From Falsiroseomonas ponticola (GTDB lineage: Bacteria; Pseudomonadota; Alphaproteobacteria; Acetobacterales; Acetobacteraceae), in the NCBI RefSeq assembly GCF_016805305.1, contig NZ_JAERQN010000001.1, positions 1,240,001-1,304,000 of the forward strand: 64,000 nucleotides of DNA. The letters are read 5' to 3'. This document shows positions 48,754 to 58,000 of the stretch, piece by piece; within the stretch, counting starts at the first letter, position 1; the number at the start of each line of letters is the position of its first letter. A program made the translations under genes and the position numbers. Under the pieces are notes generated by a model, which saw nothing but the letters and a program-made list of their open reading frames with translations, made no database searches and was not told where the DNA came from.

Positions 48754-49404
48754 TCAGCCCCGCCGCAGCAGGAACAGGGCCTGTTCGCCGAACAGGTTCG
48801 CCAGCCAGGGCGACCGTTTCCAGGGCGTGCTGAGGCCCTTGTCGTCCACCGCCAGCCACTTCTCGACCACATAGCCCTCCATCGCGCAGAGCGCGAAGAA
48901 GTCCCGGATCGTGCAGGGATGGATGTTCGGCGTCTCGTACCAGGGCCGGCTCCAGGTCTCGTTGTCCGGCATCCGGCCATCCAGCAGCAGCTTCACCCGC
49001 AGCTGCCAGTGCCCGAAATTGGGGAAGGAGACGATGGCCCGCCCGCCGATGCGCAGCATCTGGCGCAGCACCTCCCGCGGCCGTTCCACCGCCTGCAGGG
49101 TGCGGGACAGCACGACATAGTCGAAGGCGCCGTCGGGATAGAAGGCGAGGTCGGTATCGGCATCGCCATGGATCACCGGCAGCCCGGCCGCGACCGCTTC
49201 CGTCGCCTCCGCCATGTCGATCTCGATGCCCCGGGCATCGGCGGCCTTGTGGCGGGTCAGGTGCTCGATCAGCGCGCCGTCGCCGCAGCCGATGTCGAGC
49301 ACGCGGGCGCCGGGCTGGATCATTTCCGCGATCAGGCGGAGGTCGAGGCGCATGTTCTTGGCGACGAAGCGCACCTCGGCGGCGTCGGGCACGGGCATTC
49401 CCAT
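48754..49404 (-). CDS. metW: MetW, partner of homoserine O-acetyltransferase
   Basis: A 216-residue methyltransferase-fold protein. The SAM-like loop VLDIGCGDGALIEHL near 35-49, GIEIDMAEATEAV, VVLSRTLQAVERPREVLRQMLRIGGRAIVSFPNFGHW near 98-132 (the FPNFGHW block is diagnostic) and SRPWYETPNIHPCTIRDF near 148-165 match MetW. MetW stimulates MetX in methionine synthesis. In most alphaproteobacteria metW follows metX directly; here metX is 4.6 kb away. Start ATG 49404. Confidence 0.95.
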   Translation of the reverse strand: MGMPVPDAAEVRFVAKNMRLDLRLIAEMIQPGARVLDIGCGDGALIEHLTRHKAADARGIEIDMAEATEAVAAGLPVIHGDADTDLAFYPDGAFDYVVLSRTLQAVERPREVLRQMLRIGGRAIVSFPNFGHWQLRVKLLLDGRMPDNETWSRPWYETPNIHPCTIRDFFALCAMEGYVVEKWLAVDDKGLSTPWKRSPWLANLFGEQALFLLRRG

Positions 49405-49463
49405 CCGTTGCAGGCGTCGCGGGGGGGTCTAGCTTTCCCCCCGCGCGGCGTCCAGCAGCGGGA

Positions 49464-50417
49464 TCAGGACGTCGCTTCCTGCCAGGACAGGCGGCGGGCC
49501 TTGAAGTTCCGGTACACCTCCTCCCCGGCCACGATGGGGGCGAAATCCTCGCCGGCCGGGGCTTCCCCCACCAGCGTCACCGGGTCGATGCGGGTGTGGT
49601 AGGAGGGGTGGACGAAGAGCGGGATGGAGTAGCGTTCCCGCCCCGACCGGTTGACCACCTTGTGCATCGCCGCCTGGTAGCGGCCATTGGTCCAGCGGCG
49701 CAGCAGCTTGCCGGCGTTGACCACCATCGCCTCCCGGTTCGGTACCACCGGCAGCCAGTCGCCGGAGGGGCCCTGCACCGCGAGGCCGCCATTCATGTCC
49801 TGCACCAGCAGGGTGATCAGCCCCTCATCCGCATGGGCGCGCACGCCGATATCGGTGCGCTCCGCGATCGCCTCCGCCGGCGGGTAATGGATGACCCGCA
49901 TGTTGGAGTAGCTCTCCCGCGCCGCCTCCGCGAAGAAATCCTCGGCCACGCCGAGATGCAGCGCGACGGCGGCCAGGATGTGCTGGCCGCATTCATACAT
50001 GGCGCGGTAGCAGGCCTCGACCCTTTCGCGGAACCCCGGCATGTCGGGCCAGGGCGTCTCCGCATGGAAGGGCAGGGCGCGGAGTTCCGGGTCCGCGGGC
50101 CGGGCGAAATGGCCGATGCTGAAGGCCTCGTGCCCGCCCGGCTTCTCCCCGGGCATGGCGCTGTCGAACATCGGCACATAGCCGCGGTTGTTGCGGCGGT
50201 CCTGCACCTGGCGCTTCCAGGCTTCCGGCCGGTCGAAGAAGGCCTCCGCCGCCGCGAAGGCGCCCTGCAGCGCCGCCTGCGGCACGCCATGGCCCACCAG
50301 CTGGATGAAGCCGTAGCGTTCGAAGGCGGCGCCGATGGCCTTGGCCGCATGGGCGCGGTCGGCCGCCGTGCCGTGCAGGAAGGGCTCGAAATCAAGGGTC
50401 GGGATCGCGTCGTTCAT
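49464..50417 (-). CDS. Isopenicillin N synthase-like 2-oxoglutarate/Fe(II) oxygenase
   Basis: A 317-residue non-heme iron oxygenase. DIOX_N domain: IPTLDFEPFLHGTAADRAHAAKAIGAAFERYGFIQLVGHGVP (residues about 5-46; key block GFIQLVGHGVP). The iron ligands are His and Asp in VRAHADEGLITLLVQD near 204-219 and the His in AAMHKVVNRSGRERYSIPLF near 260-279, where Arg-x-Ser binds the 2-oxoglutarate carboxylate. Bacterial members hydroxylate or demethylate small molecules. It lies downstream of an aromatic/sulfonate-type binding protein gene (11 bases), so the pair may process an imported compound. Confidence 0.88.
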   Translation of the reverse strand: MNDAIPTLDFEPFLHGTAADRAHAAKAIGAAFERYGFIQLVGHGVPQAALQGAFAAAEAFFDRPEAWKRQVQDRRNNRGYVPMFDSAMPGEKPGGHEAFSIGHFARPADPELRALPFHAETPWPDMPGFRERVEACYRAMYECGQHILAAVALHLGVAEDFFAEAARESYSNMRVIHYPPAEAIAERTDIGVRAHADEGLITLLVQDMNGGLAVQGPSGDWLPVVPNREAMVVNAGKLLRRWTNGRYQAAMHKVVNRSGRERYSIPLFVHPSYHTRIDPVTLVGEAPAGEDFAPIVAGEEVYRNFKARRLSWQEATS

Positions 50418-50428
50418 GGCGGCGTGCC

Positions 50429-51457
50429 TCAGCTGGTCACCACCAGGCGACGCTCCGCGGCGGGCGGCAGGAAGGCGTCGGTATAGACATCCTCCGGCTT
50501 CAGCTTCGGCGCCATGCCATAGGCTTCCTCCACCGCCGCCAGGCCCTGCTGGAAGCGGGCGGGGACGACGGCGGAGAGGCCGTTGGCCAGGACGTGGTCG
50601 GAGACGATCTGCTCCCGCAGCGAGACCTGCTGGCGCTCGGCCTCGATCGCGACATCGGTCAGGGGCTCGGCGGTCTTCAGGGCGGCGATGCAGCCGGCGG
50701 GGTCGCGATAGGCTTCCCGCAGCGAGCGCATGCCGCCGGCGACGACGGCGCGGACCAGTTCCGGGTTGCGCCGCGCATAGTCGCGCGTGGTCAGCCAGCA
50801 GGTGCCGTAGAGCGGCAGGCCGAAATCGCGGTACCAGAGGATGCGCTGCTGCGGCCAATCCATGCCGAGCGCCTTCAGCGACATGCCGGTGCTGGTCGCG
50901 GCGCCGGTGATGCCGTCCGCGCGGCGCTGCACCAGCATGGGCTCCCGCAGCTCCGGCCGCACCGTCAGCCAGTTGACCTTGCTGGCATCGAAGCCGGCGG
51001 CGCGGGCGAAGGCCGGGAAGATCTGGCGGCCGGCGTCGCTGTCGGGCGCCGCCAGCGTCCGGCCCTCGAAATCCTTCGGCGCGCGGATCGGCCCATCCTC
51101 CCGCACCGTGGCGCAGAGCAGGCTGCGGTCGCCGAAGACGCCGACGACGACGAGGCCGGCATTCGGGTTCTCCGCGATGAACTTGATGACGGGGTTGATG
51201 TCCGCCTGGGCGATTTCATAGGCGCCGCCCGCCACATCGATGGGCACCCGGCCCGACCCGAAGCCGCGGTCGATCTGCAGCTCGATGCCCGCATCGCGGA
51301 AGAATCCCTTCTCCCGCCCGTAGAGCATGAAGGCGTTGGGGCCCTGGAAGGCCCAGTCCACCTGGTACTTCACGCGGGGAAGCCCCTGGGCGCGGAGCGC
51401 GGGGGCGGCGAGCAGGCTGGCGGCGGCAAGACCGAGGGTGCGGCGGGCGATCGGCAT
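50429..51457 (-). CDS. NMT1/SsuA-type ABC transporter substrate-binding protein
   Basis: A 342-residue protein from ATG 51457 behind CGGAGGCTCCGCCC, preferred over an upstream in-frame extension. A signal peptide (RRTLGLAAASLLAAPALRA-QG) precedes VKYQVDWAFQGPNAFMLYGREKGFFRDAGIEL, typical of NitT/TauT/THI5-like receptors. GGAYEIAQADINPVIKFIAEN near 75-95 and LGMDWPQQRILWYRDFG support it. Possible ligands include pyrimidine precursors, sulfonates or aromatics. No permease or ATPase is present. The frame is open upstream into the phosphoesterase gene. Confidence 0.88.
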   Translation of the reverse strand: MPIARRTLGLAAASLLAAPALRAQGLPRVKYQVDWAFQGPNAFMLYGREKGFFRDAGIELQIDRGFGSGRVPIDVAGGAYEIAQADINPVIKFIAENPNAGLVVVGVFGDRSLLCATVREDGPIRAPKDFEGRTLAAPDSDAGRQIFPAFARAAGFDASKVNWLTVRPELREPMLVQRRADGITGAATSTGMSLKALGMDWPQQRILWYRDFGLPLYGTCWLTTRDYARRNPELVRAVVAGGMRSLREAYRDPAGCIAALKTAEPLTDVAIEAERQQVSLREQIVSDHVLANGLSAVVPARFQQGLAAVEEAYGMAPKLKPEDVYTDAFLPPAAERRLVVTS

Positions 51458-51510
51458 GGGCGGAGCCTCCGGGCTGGGTGCCCGGGGCCCTGCAAACCAC
51501 GGGCCAGCCT

Positions 51511-52306
51511 TCAGGCGGCGGCGAGGGGCCGGGGCGGCAGGTTCGTGGTCGTGCCGCCGCTGGTCGCGGTCCAGCCGCCATTCGAGATAACCAGGGCGGG
51601 GGAAGCGGCGGAGCCTTTGCTGCCAGCGCCGCACATCGACCATGGCCGTCGGCGGCGCCCAGACGATGTCCATGCCGCGGTGGCGGATGCGGCGATAGAC
51701 ATGCAAATGCCCGCAGGCGATCACCCTCACGCCGCCCCCCGCGCAGGCCTCCAGGAAGCGCGCGCGGGGCGCGGGCGGCATGACGCTGGTGGTGAAGGCG
51801 GTTGCCGCCGGATCGCCGTCGAAGGGCGGCATATGGACGAAGACCATCGCGTCCTGCCCGCCCCGCTTCGCGAGCGTCTCCGCCAGGAAGGCCTCCTGCG
51901 CCGCTTCCTCCGGCAATCCGCTGCCCATCAGCGCGGTGTCGAGGCCGATGAGGCGCCAGCCCGCCGCATCCATCGACCACCATTGCGGCCCGACATGGTC
52001 CCGCCAGGCCTGGATGCGTGCCGCGTTGATCGGCTGGGCGAGGCGGGAGAAGGCCGGCGCCTCCCCGATATCATGGTTGCCGGGGATGGCCGCCCAGCGG
52101 ATGCCGAGGCCACGCAGCGCCGCGGCGCCGAAGGCGAGGTCCGCCGGCGCCGCCGGGCCGTTGAAGGCGACGTCGCCGCCATGGACGATCAGGTCCGGCG
52201 GGTCGGCGCGCATCGCCTCCGCGAAGACCGCCCAGTTGTCGGCGAAGTAGCCATGCGTTGGCGAGAGATGGGTGTCCGTCACCTGCACCAGCCGTAGCGC
52301 GCCCAT
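51511..52306 (-). CDS. Metallophosphoesterase (CpdA/Icc-like), 3' end possibly frameshifted
   Basis: From ATG 52306: LRLVQVTDTHLSPTHGYFADN near 4-24 (metal-binding Asp-x-His), DLIVHGGDVAFNGPAAP near 38-54, AAIPGNHDIGEAPAF near 81-95 and VFVHMPPFDG and ACGHLHVYRRI near 190-205: the full calcineurin-like motif set seen in cAMP phosphodiesterase CpdA. The frame has no stop before the next gene and would run into the binding protein. In another frame a natural end (SGGTTTNLPPRPLAAA then TGA at 51511-51513) is present, so a frameshift near 51550-51590 is likely, from sequencing error or mutation. Confidence 0.7.
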
Positions 52307-52472
52307 ATCCGATCCGGTCCCCTGTGGCGGCCGCAATCTGCGGCGGGCGCGTGACAGGGGCGGGACGGGGGCGTGACGTTTCGGCGAAGGCGGCTGTCAC
52401 GCGCCGGACGCCGAAGCGTCGTCGGCGCATCACACCAGGCTGGCACACAGGGGCGAACCGAGGAGCCCCGCC

Positions 52473-54020
52473 ATGGCCGCCACCCGCCGCGCCGTCCTGA
52501 CCCTGCCCGCCATCGCCGCCGCGCCTCGCGCAGCCTTCGCGCAATCCGCCGATCCGCGGCCGGTGCTGACCATCGGCGTCGCCGAATTGCCGCCGACGCT
52601 GGAGCCGGCGCGGGAGCTCTCCAATGTCGGGACCCGCGTCACCTACTCGATCTTCGACACGCTGATCCGGCGCGACTTCCTCGGCACGCCGGATGGCGGG
52701 GGCTCCGCGCTGAAGCCGCATCTCGCCACCGCCTGGGAACGCAACGGGCCGCACCAGCTGACACTCCGGCTGCGCGACGACGTGCTGTTCCACAATGGGG
52801 ACCGGCTGACGGCGGAGGATGTGGTCTACACCTTCACCTCCCGCCGCATGTTCGGCCCGGATGCGCTGATGCCGGAGGCGCGGTCCTACTTCGCCACCCT
52901 GGCGGGGGTGGAGGCGCTGGGCCCGCATGCCGTGCGCTTCACGACGCGGGTGCCCGACGTGCTGCTGGAACAGCGGCTCGCCAGCTGGTGCGGCTGGATC
53001 GTCAACCGTCGCGCCTATGAGGAGCGGGGCTTCGACGGCTTCAGCCGCGCCCCCATCGGCACCGGCCCCTTCAAGGTGCGGGAGCTGCAGACGGACCAGC
53101 GCATCACGCTCGATGCCTTCGACGACTATTTCATGGGCTGGCCGACCGCGCGGGGCGTCGTGTTCCGGCAGATTCCCGAACTCGCGGCCCGCGTCGCGGC
53201 GCTGCAATCCGGCGGCGTGGACCTCATCACCAATGTGCCGCCGGACCAGGTGGCGCAGCTGCGGCGGACGCCGGGTGTCACGGTCCGCAACGTCGTGCTC
53301 GCCAATGTCCATGTGCTGACCTTCGACGAACGCGGTGCGGGCATGGGCGACCGGCGGGTGCGCCAGGCGCTGGGCCTGGCGCTGGACCGCAAGCTGCTGG
53401 TGGACACGCTGTGGGACGGCGCCGCCGTGGTGCCGCCGAGCCACAATTTTCCCGAATACGGCCCGATGTTCCTGCAGGGCCGGTCACTCCGCTTCGACCA
53501 GGCGGCGGCGCGGCGGCTGCTGCGGGAGGCGGGGTATCGCGGCGAGGAGATCGCCTATCGCACCATGCCCAACTACTACACCAATGCCCTGAAGGCGGCG
53601 CAGGTGGCGGTGGAGATGTGGAAGGAGGTCGGCATCAACGCGAAGCTCCAGGTGGTGGAGAACTTCGCGCAGATGCGCGGTGCGGGGCAGCAGATCGGCA
53701 ACAACTCCAACTCCACGCGGCTGCCCGACCCGCTGGGCTCGCTGTGGATCTCCTGGGGGCCGTCCAGCTGGTTCCAGGTGAGCGGCGCCTTCCGCAGCAC
53801 GGAGGCCTTCAACGCCGCCGGCCGCGCGCTGGAGGCCGAGACGGACCCCGAGGCACGGAAGGCACTGTTCCAGCGCATGCTGGATGCGTGGGAGGAGGAG
53901 GCGCCGGGCACGGTGCTGTACCAGCCCGCCGAATTCTACGCGATGCGCAGCCGCGTGCAGTGGCGGCCCTACACCTTCTACTTCATGGACCTGCGGCCGG
54001 ATAATCTGCGCTTCGGGTAG
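52473..54020 (+). CDS. Family 5 (DppA/OppA) peptide-type substrate-binding protein
   Basis: A 515-residue receptor from ATG 52473 behind GAGGAGCCCCGCC. Signal: ATRRAVLTLPAIAAAPRAAFA-QS. The mature start LTIGVAELPPTLEPARELSN, the SIFDTLIRRD strand, LTLRLRDDVLFHNGDRLTAEDVVYTFTSRRMF near 90-121 and IGTGPFKVRELQ near 192-203 are hallmarks of the SBP_bac_5 family, which binds peptides, nickel or glycosides. No permease gene follows; the next gene is convergent metX. Ligand unknown. Confidence 0.93.
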   Translation: MAATRRAVLTLPAIAAAPRAAFAQSADPRPVLTIGVAELPPTLEPARELSNVGTRVTYSIFDTLIRRDFLGTPDGGGSALKPHLATAWERNGPHQLTLRLRDDVLFHNGDRLTAEDVVYTFTSRRMFGPDALMPEARSYFATLAGVEALGPHAVRFTTRVPDVLLEQRLASWCGWIVNRRAYEERGFDGFSRAPIGTGPFKVRELQTDQRITLDAFDDYFMGWPTARGVVFRQIPELAARVAALQSGGVDLITNVPPDQVAQLRRTPGVTVRNVVLANVHVLTFDERGAGMGDRRVRQALGLALDRKLLVDTLWDGAAVVPPSHNFPEYGPMFLQGRSLRFDQAAARRLLREAGYRGEEIAYRTMPNYYTNALKAAQVAVEMWKEVGINAKLQVVENFAQMRGAGQQIGNNSNSTRLPDPLGSLWISWGPSSWFQVSGAFRSTEAFNAAGRALEAETDPEARKALFQRMLDAWEEEAPGTVLYQPAEFYAMRSRVQWRPYTFYFMDLRPDNLRFG

Positions 54021-54023
54021 GCC

Positions 54024-54067
54024 CTAGACGCCGACGAGTGTCTTGGCGCTCCGGCTAGACGCCGACG
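54024..54067. repeat. Two 13-bp direct repeats 31 bp apart spanning the metX stop
   Basis: CTAGACGCCGACG occurs at 54024-54036 and 54055-54067. The second copy contains the TAG of metX and its last codons (minus strand), and the first repeats that stop context just downstream. Confidence 0.8.
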
Positions 54068-55209
54068 CGCTCGGCAGCACCCTTCAGGAACCCGCCGAGC
54101 GCCCGGTGGAAGACCGGCTCGTCCAGCAGGAAGGCGTCGTGGCCCTTGTCGGTCGCGATCTCGACGAAGGAGACATTGGCCGCGGCGGCGTTCAGCGCGC
54201 GGACCAGGGCGCGGCTTTCCTCGGTGGGGAAGAGCCAGTCGCTGCTGAAGGAGGCCACCAGGAAGCGGGTGCGGGTGCCGCGGAAGGCGTTCGCGACCTC
54301 CCCCCCATGCTCCGCGGCCAGGTCGAAGTAATCCATGGCGCGGGTGATGGTCAGGTAGCTGTTGGCGTCGAAGCGGCGGACGAAGGTGCTGCCCTGGTGG
54401 CGGAGGTAGCTTTCCACCTCGAACACGTCCTCGAGGAAGGTCAGCGCCGAGGCACCCCGCAGCCGGCGGCCGAACTTCCGCCCCAGCGCCGCCTCCGACA
54501 GGTAGGTGATGTGGGCGACCATGCGGGCGACGGAGAGGCCCTTGGCCGGGATGCGCCCATCCTCCCAGTAGCGGCCACCCTTCCAGTCGGGGTCGCCATG
54601 GATGGCGGCGCGGCCGACCTCATGGAAGGCGATGTTCTGGGCGGAGTGGTAGGAGGCCGTCGCGATGGGCGCCGCGGCCACCACCATGTCCGGGTAGGTC
54701 GCGGCCCATTCCAGCACCTGCATCCCGCCCATGGACCCGCCGACGACCGCCAGCAGGCGATCGATGCCGAGGTGATCGACCAGCCGCTTCTGGGCGCGGA
54801 CCATGTCGCGGATGGTGATGGAGGGGAAATCGATGCCCCAGGGCCGGCCCATGGGCTGGCCCTCGGCATCCGTCATCTCCTCGGCGGGGCCGGAGGAGCC
54901 CATGCAGCCGCCCAGCACATTGGCGCAGATGACGAAGAAGCGGTCGGTGTCCACCGGCTTGCCGGGGCCGACCAGCGTGTCCCACCAGCCGGACTTGCCC
55001 GTCAGCGGCTGGGTTTCCGCCACATACTGGTCGCCGGTCAGCGCGTGGCAGATCAGCACGGCGTTGGTCCGCAGCGCATTCAGCCTGCCATAGGTGCGAT
55101 AGGCGACGGCGAGCGGCTTGATGACCGCGCCGCTGTCCAGCGCCAGGCCATCGGCGAAGACGGCGCGCTGGTGGTCGAGCTGGGGAAGGGGGGCCAGGGC
55201 CTCGGTCAC
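54055..55209 (-). CDS. metX: Homoserine O-acetyltransferase
   Basis: A 384-residue alpha/beta hydrolase that acetylates homoserine in methionine synthesis. Nucleophile elbow [13 protein letters not shown] near 147-159; [19 protein letters not shown] block ([19 protein letters not shown]) near 105-123; catalytic Asp in [17 protein letters not shown] and His in [12 protein letters not shown] near 340-352. The start is taken as GTG 55209 ([18 protein letters not shown]) since no ATG fits. Metabolic partner MetW is at 48754-49404. The upstream gap to hisC shows no recognised SAM riboswitch. Confidence 0.95.
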   Translation of the reverse strand: MTEALAPLPQLDHQRAVFADGLALDSGAVIKPLAVAYRTYGRLNALRTNAVLICHALTGDQYVAETQPLTGKSGWWDTLVGPGKPVDTDRFFVICANVLGGCMGSSGPAEEMTDAEGQPMGRPWGIDFPSITIRDMVRAQKRLVDHLGIDRLLAVVGGSMGGMQVLEWAATYPDMVVAAAPIATASYHSAQNIAFHEVGRAAIHGDPDWKGGRYWEDGRIPAKGLSVARMVAHITYLSEAALGRKFGRRLRGASALTFLEDVFEVESYLRHQGSTFVRRFDANSYLTITRAMDYFDLAAEHGGEVANAFRGTRTRFLVASFSSDWLFPTEESRALVRALNAAAANVSFVEIATDKGHDAFLLDEPVFHRALGGFLKGAAERVGV

Positions 55210-55355
55210 ATCGGTCTCGGGGCGTTTCCGCGGCAGGAATAGGCGGGGTGGCCGGTTCCGGCAACCGCCGCGTGCAAGGGGCACTCCTTGGCGGGGCGGG
55301 CCGGCGCGTCTATGGATCACGCCCCCTTTCCCGCCTTCGCCCAGGGACCCCTGCC

Positions 55356-56441
55356 ATGACCGTCATGCCGCGCCCGTCCATCCTCTCGGTCGAGCCCTAT
55401 GTCGGCGGCGAGTCCAAGGTCCCGGGCGTCAACCGCATCATCAAGCTCTCCTCCAACGAGGGCGCCTTCGGCCCGCCCCCCTCGGCCATCGAGGCGATCG
55501 CCGCCAATGCGCGGGAGGCGCATCGCTACCCCGATGGCGGCGCGACCGCGCTGCGGGAGGCGATCGGCAAGCGCTTCGGCCTCGACCCCGCCCGGATCGT
55601 CTGCGGCAACGGGTCGGACGAGCTGCTGGCCATGCTGATCCTGGCCTATGGGGGCGAGGGCACGGAGCTGGTCATGTCCGCCCATGGCTTCATGATGTAC
55701 GAGATCACCGGCCGCTGGGCGGGCTGCCAGGTCATCAAGGTGCCGGAGCGCAACCTGACCGCCGATGTGGACGGGCTGCTGGCCGCGGTCGGGCCGCGGA
55801 CGCGCCTCATGTTCCTGGCCAACCCCAACAACCCGACCGGCAGCATCCTGCCGCAGAGCGAGGTGGAGCGGCTGCGGCGGGAACTCCGCCAGGACGTGCT
55901 GCTGGTGCTGGACTCCGCCTACGCCGAATACGTCACGCGGCCGGACTACGACCCCGGCCAGAAGCTGGTGGACGCCACGCCCAACACGGTGATGACGCGC
56001 ACCTTCAGCAAGATCTTCGGCCTGGGCGGCATGCGGCTCGGCTGGGCCTATGCGCCGGCGCCGATCGTGGACATCCTCGGCCGCGTGCGCGGGCCCTTCA
56101 ACGTGAACGCGGCCGCCATGGCGGCCGGCATCGCGGCGCTGGCGGAGCCCGGCTGGATCGAGAAGTCCATCGCCCACAACACGGAATGGCGCGCCAAGGT
56201 GGCGGCCGCGATGGAGGCCGCCGGCTTCAAGGTCTGGCCGAGCGAGGGCAATTTCCTCCTGGTCGATTTCGGCGACGGGGCGCGGGCCAAGGCGGCGGAT
56301 GCGCATCTGCGCGCCCGCGGGCTGATCGTGCGCGCCATGGGCGGCTACGGGCTGCCCCAGTGCCTGCGCGTCACCATCGGCGCCGCCGAGGAATGCCAGA
56401 TGGTCATCGACGCCCTGACCGATTTCAGCCGGAATGGCTGA
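55356..56441 (+). CDS. hisC: Histidinol-phosphate aminotransferase (HisC/aromatic type)
   Basis: A 361-residue PLP aminotransferase from ATG 55356. Features: [21 protein letters not shown] near 28-48, [16 protein letters not shown] near 85-100, [13 protein letters not shown] near 152-164, and PLP-lysine in [20 protein letters not shown] near 211-230. The final block [11 protein letters not shown] carries the carboxylate Arg. It converts imidazole-acetol-phosphate in histidine synthesis and may also act on prephenate or phenylpyruvate. It overlaps tyrC by 8 bases, so this copy probably helps tyrosine/phenylalanine synthesis as well. Confidence 0.92.
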   Translation: MTVMPRPSILSVEPYVGGESKVPGVNRIIKLSSNEGAFGPPPSAIEAIAANAREAHRYPDGGATALREAIGKRFGLDPARIVCGNGSDELLAMLILAYGGEGTELVMSAHGFMMYEITGRWAGCQVIKVPERNLTADVDGLLAAVGPRTRLMFLANPNNPTGSILPQSEVERLRRELRQDVLLVLDSAYAEYVTRPDYDPGQKLVDATPNTVMTRTFSKIFGLGGMRLGWAYAPAPIVDILGRVRGPFNVNAAAMAAGIAALAEPGWIEKSIAHNTEWRAKVAAAMEAAGFKVWPSEGNFLLVDFGDGARAKAADAHLRARGLIVRAMGGYGLPQCLRVTIGAAEECQMVIDALTDFSRNG

Positions 56442-57321
56442 GCCCCTCTTCGATCGCCTCTGCCTGCTGGGCATCGGGCTGATCGGCTCCTCCATCGCGC
56501 GCGTGGCGCGGGTGCGGGGCGACCTGGCGCGGACCGTGGTGGCGCATGCCAAGACGCCGGCGACGCTGGCGCGGGTGCGGGAACTCGGCATCGCCGATGT
56601 GGTGGAGGAGGACCCCGCGAAGGCCGTGCAGGGCGCGGATTGCGTCATCTTCTGCGTGCCGGTCGGCGCCTATGCCGAGGTGATGGCGGCGGTCGCGCCC
56701 CAGCTGAAGCCCGGCGCCATCGTCACCGATGTCGGCAGCACCAAGATGAGCGTGATCCGGGACCTCGGCCCGCTGATGCCGGCGGGCTGCCACCTGGTGC
56801 CGGCGCATCCCATGGCGGGCACGGAGTATTCCGGCCCCGATGCGGGTTTCCCCGAGCTGTTCCAGGGCCGCTACACCATCATCACCCCCGTCGCCGGCAC
56901 GGATCCCGAGGCCGTCGAGAAGGTGCGGGAGCTGTGGCGGCGCTGCGGTTCCATGATCGAGACGCTGGACCCCGCCACCCATGACAAGGTGGTGGCCATC
57001 GTCAGCCACCTGCCGCATCTGCTGGCCTTCACCATCGTCTCCACCGCCGACGACCTGGCGGAGGAGACGAAGGAGGCGGTGCTGAAATTCGCGGCCTCCG
57101 GCTTCCGGGACTTCACCCGCATCGCGGCCAGCGATCCCACCATGTGGCGCGACGTCTTCCTCAACAACCGGGAGGCGCTGCTGGAGATGCTGGCGCGCTT
57201 CACGGAGGATTCGCATGCGCTGGGCCGGGCCGTGCGCTGGGGCCAGGCGGAGTTCATCGAGGACCGCATCCGGCGCGGCCGGAAGATCCGGCAGGGGCTG
57301 ATCGAGCGGAAGCAGGCGTGA
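56434..57321 (+). CDS. tyrC: Prephenate/arogenate dehydrogenase (TyrC type)
   Basis: A 295-residue NAD(P)-dependent dehydrogenase in tyrosine synthesis. Rossmann start [24 protein letters not shown] near 5-28; [28 protein letters not shown] near 97-112; [24 protein letters not shown] near 126-149, with the substrate His and Gly-Thr-Glu; and [11 protein letters not shown] with the catalytic-site His near 190. Start ATG 56434 lies in hisC. The stop is followed at once by the repeat element copy B. Confidence 0.93.
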   Translation: MAEPLFDRLCLLGIGLIGSSIARVARVRGDLARTVVAHAKTPATLARVRELGIADVVEEDPAKAVQGADCVIFCVPVGAYAEVMAAVAPQLKPGAIVTDVGSTKMSVIRDLGPLMPAGCHLVPAHPMAGTEYSGPDAGFPELFQGRYTIITPVAGTDPEAVEKVRELWRRCGSMIETLDPATHDKVVAIVSHLPHLLAFTIVSTADDLAEETKEAVLKFAASGFRDFTRIAASDPTMWRDVFLNNREALLEMLARFTEDSHALGRAVRWGQAEFIEDRIRRGRKIRQGLIERKQA

Positions 57322-57383
57322 GGGTGTGTGGCTTTTAAGCCACTAACCCCTTTAGCCCGATTATGCCGTTTAAGCGCCTTTAG
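57319..57383 (+). repeat. Post-stop repeat element, copy B
   Basis: Starting at the tyrC TGA: GGGTGTGTGGCTTTTAAGCC, ACTAACCCCTTTAGCC, CGATTATGCC, GTTTAAGCGCCTTTAG. GTGGCTT/AAGCCAC (57328-57343) is a perfect hairpin. It matches copy A (32871-32934) in order and orientation relative to the gene. A further hairpin follows near 57384-57402 (GCACCG/CGGGGTGC). The remaining gap to 57601 shows nothing else. Confidence 0.85.
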
Positions 57384-57601
57384 CACCGTTTTTCGGGGTG
57401 CCGATCCTTTGGGTCCCGATCCCTGAGGGCGCCGTCCGGTCGCGGGTGGCCCGATGGCGAAGCGAACATAGCCGGAACACCAGCGGGATTCCAGGATAAT
57501 CGCGCATCGTGAAGCCGGGCTTCATGGTGCATGCGGATCATCCCGGCTGGCGGTGGCGTGGTGGCGGCGCCATCTGGGGCCTGAACCGAGGGAGTTGGGC
57601 C

Positions 57602-58000
57602 ATGGACATCACGCGCGCGGGCACCCTGCCTTCCACCCGGGGGCCGGCCGAGTATTTCACCGGCACGGTCCGCATCGACCCGTTGTTCAGCCCGCCGGAG
57701 CCGGCCCGGGCGGCGGGTGCGCTGGTGACCTTCGAGCCCGGGGCCCGCACCGCCTGGCACACCCATCCTTATGGCCAGACCGTGATCGTGACCTCGGGCT
57801 GTGGCTGGGCGCAGCGGGAGGGTGGCCAGGTGGAGGTGATCCGCCCGGGTGACGTGGTCTGGTTTCCGCCCGGGGAGAAGCACTGGCATGGCGCCACCGC
57901 GACCACGGCGATGAGCCACATCGCGGTCCAGGAAAAGCGCGACGGTTCCCCCGTGACCTGGCTGGAACACGTCTCCGACGCCGATTACCGCGGACCCTGA
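57602..58000 (+). CDS. Single-domain cupin protein
   Basis: A 132-residue cupin from ATG 57602 behind GAGGGAGTTGGGCC. The two metal-binding motifs are [28 protein letters not shown] near 49-76 (His-x-His, Gly) and [17 protein letters not shown] near 85-101. [14 protein letters not shown] near the start is the pattern of cupins often linked to carboxymuconolactone decarboxylase or quercetinase-like roles. Enzyme activity unproved. Its last 16 bases overlap the end of the convergent MFS gene. Confidence 0.85.
   Translation: MDITRAGTLPSTRGPAEYFTGTVRIDPLFSPPEPARAAGALVTFEPGARTAWHTHPYGQTVIVTSGCGWAQREGGQVEVIRPGDVVWFPPGEKHWHGATATTAMSHIAVQEKRDGSPVTWLEHVSDADYRGP

Noticed and set aside
50429..52306. 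A genuine phosphoesterase-receptor fusion protein
   Set aside because: The receptor has its own strong ribosome site and signal peptide, and a family-like end of the phosphoesterase is visible in another frame.
55210..55355. SAM-type riboswitch upstream of metX
   Set aside because: I looked for SAM-II and SAH motif blocks on the minus strand. Only an ordinary GC hairpin near 55247-55266 is present.
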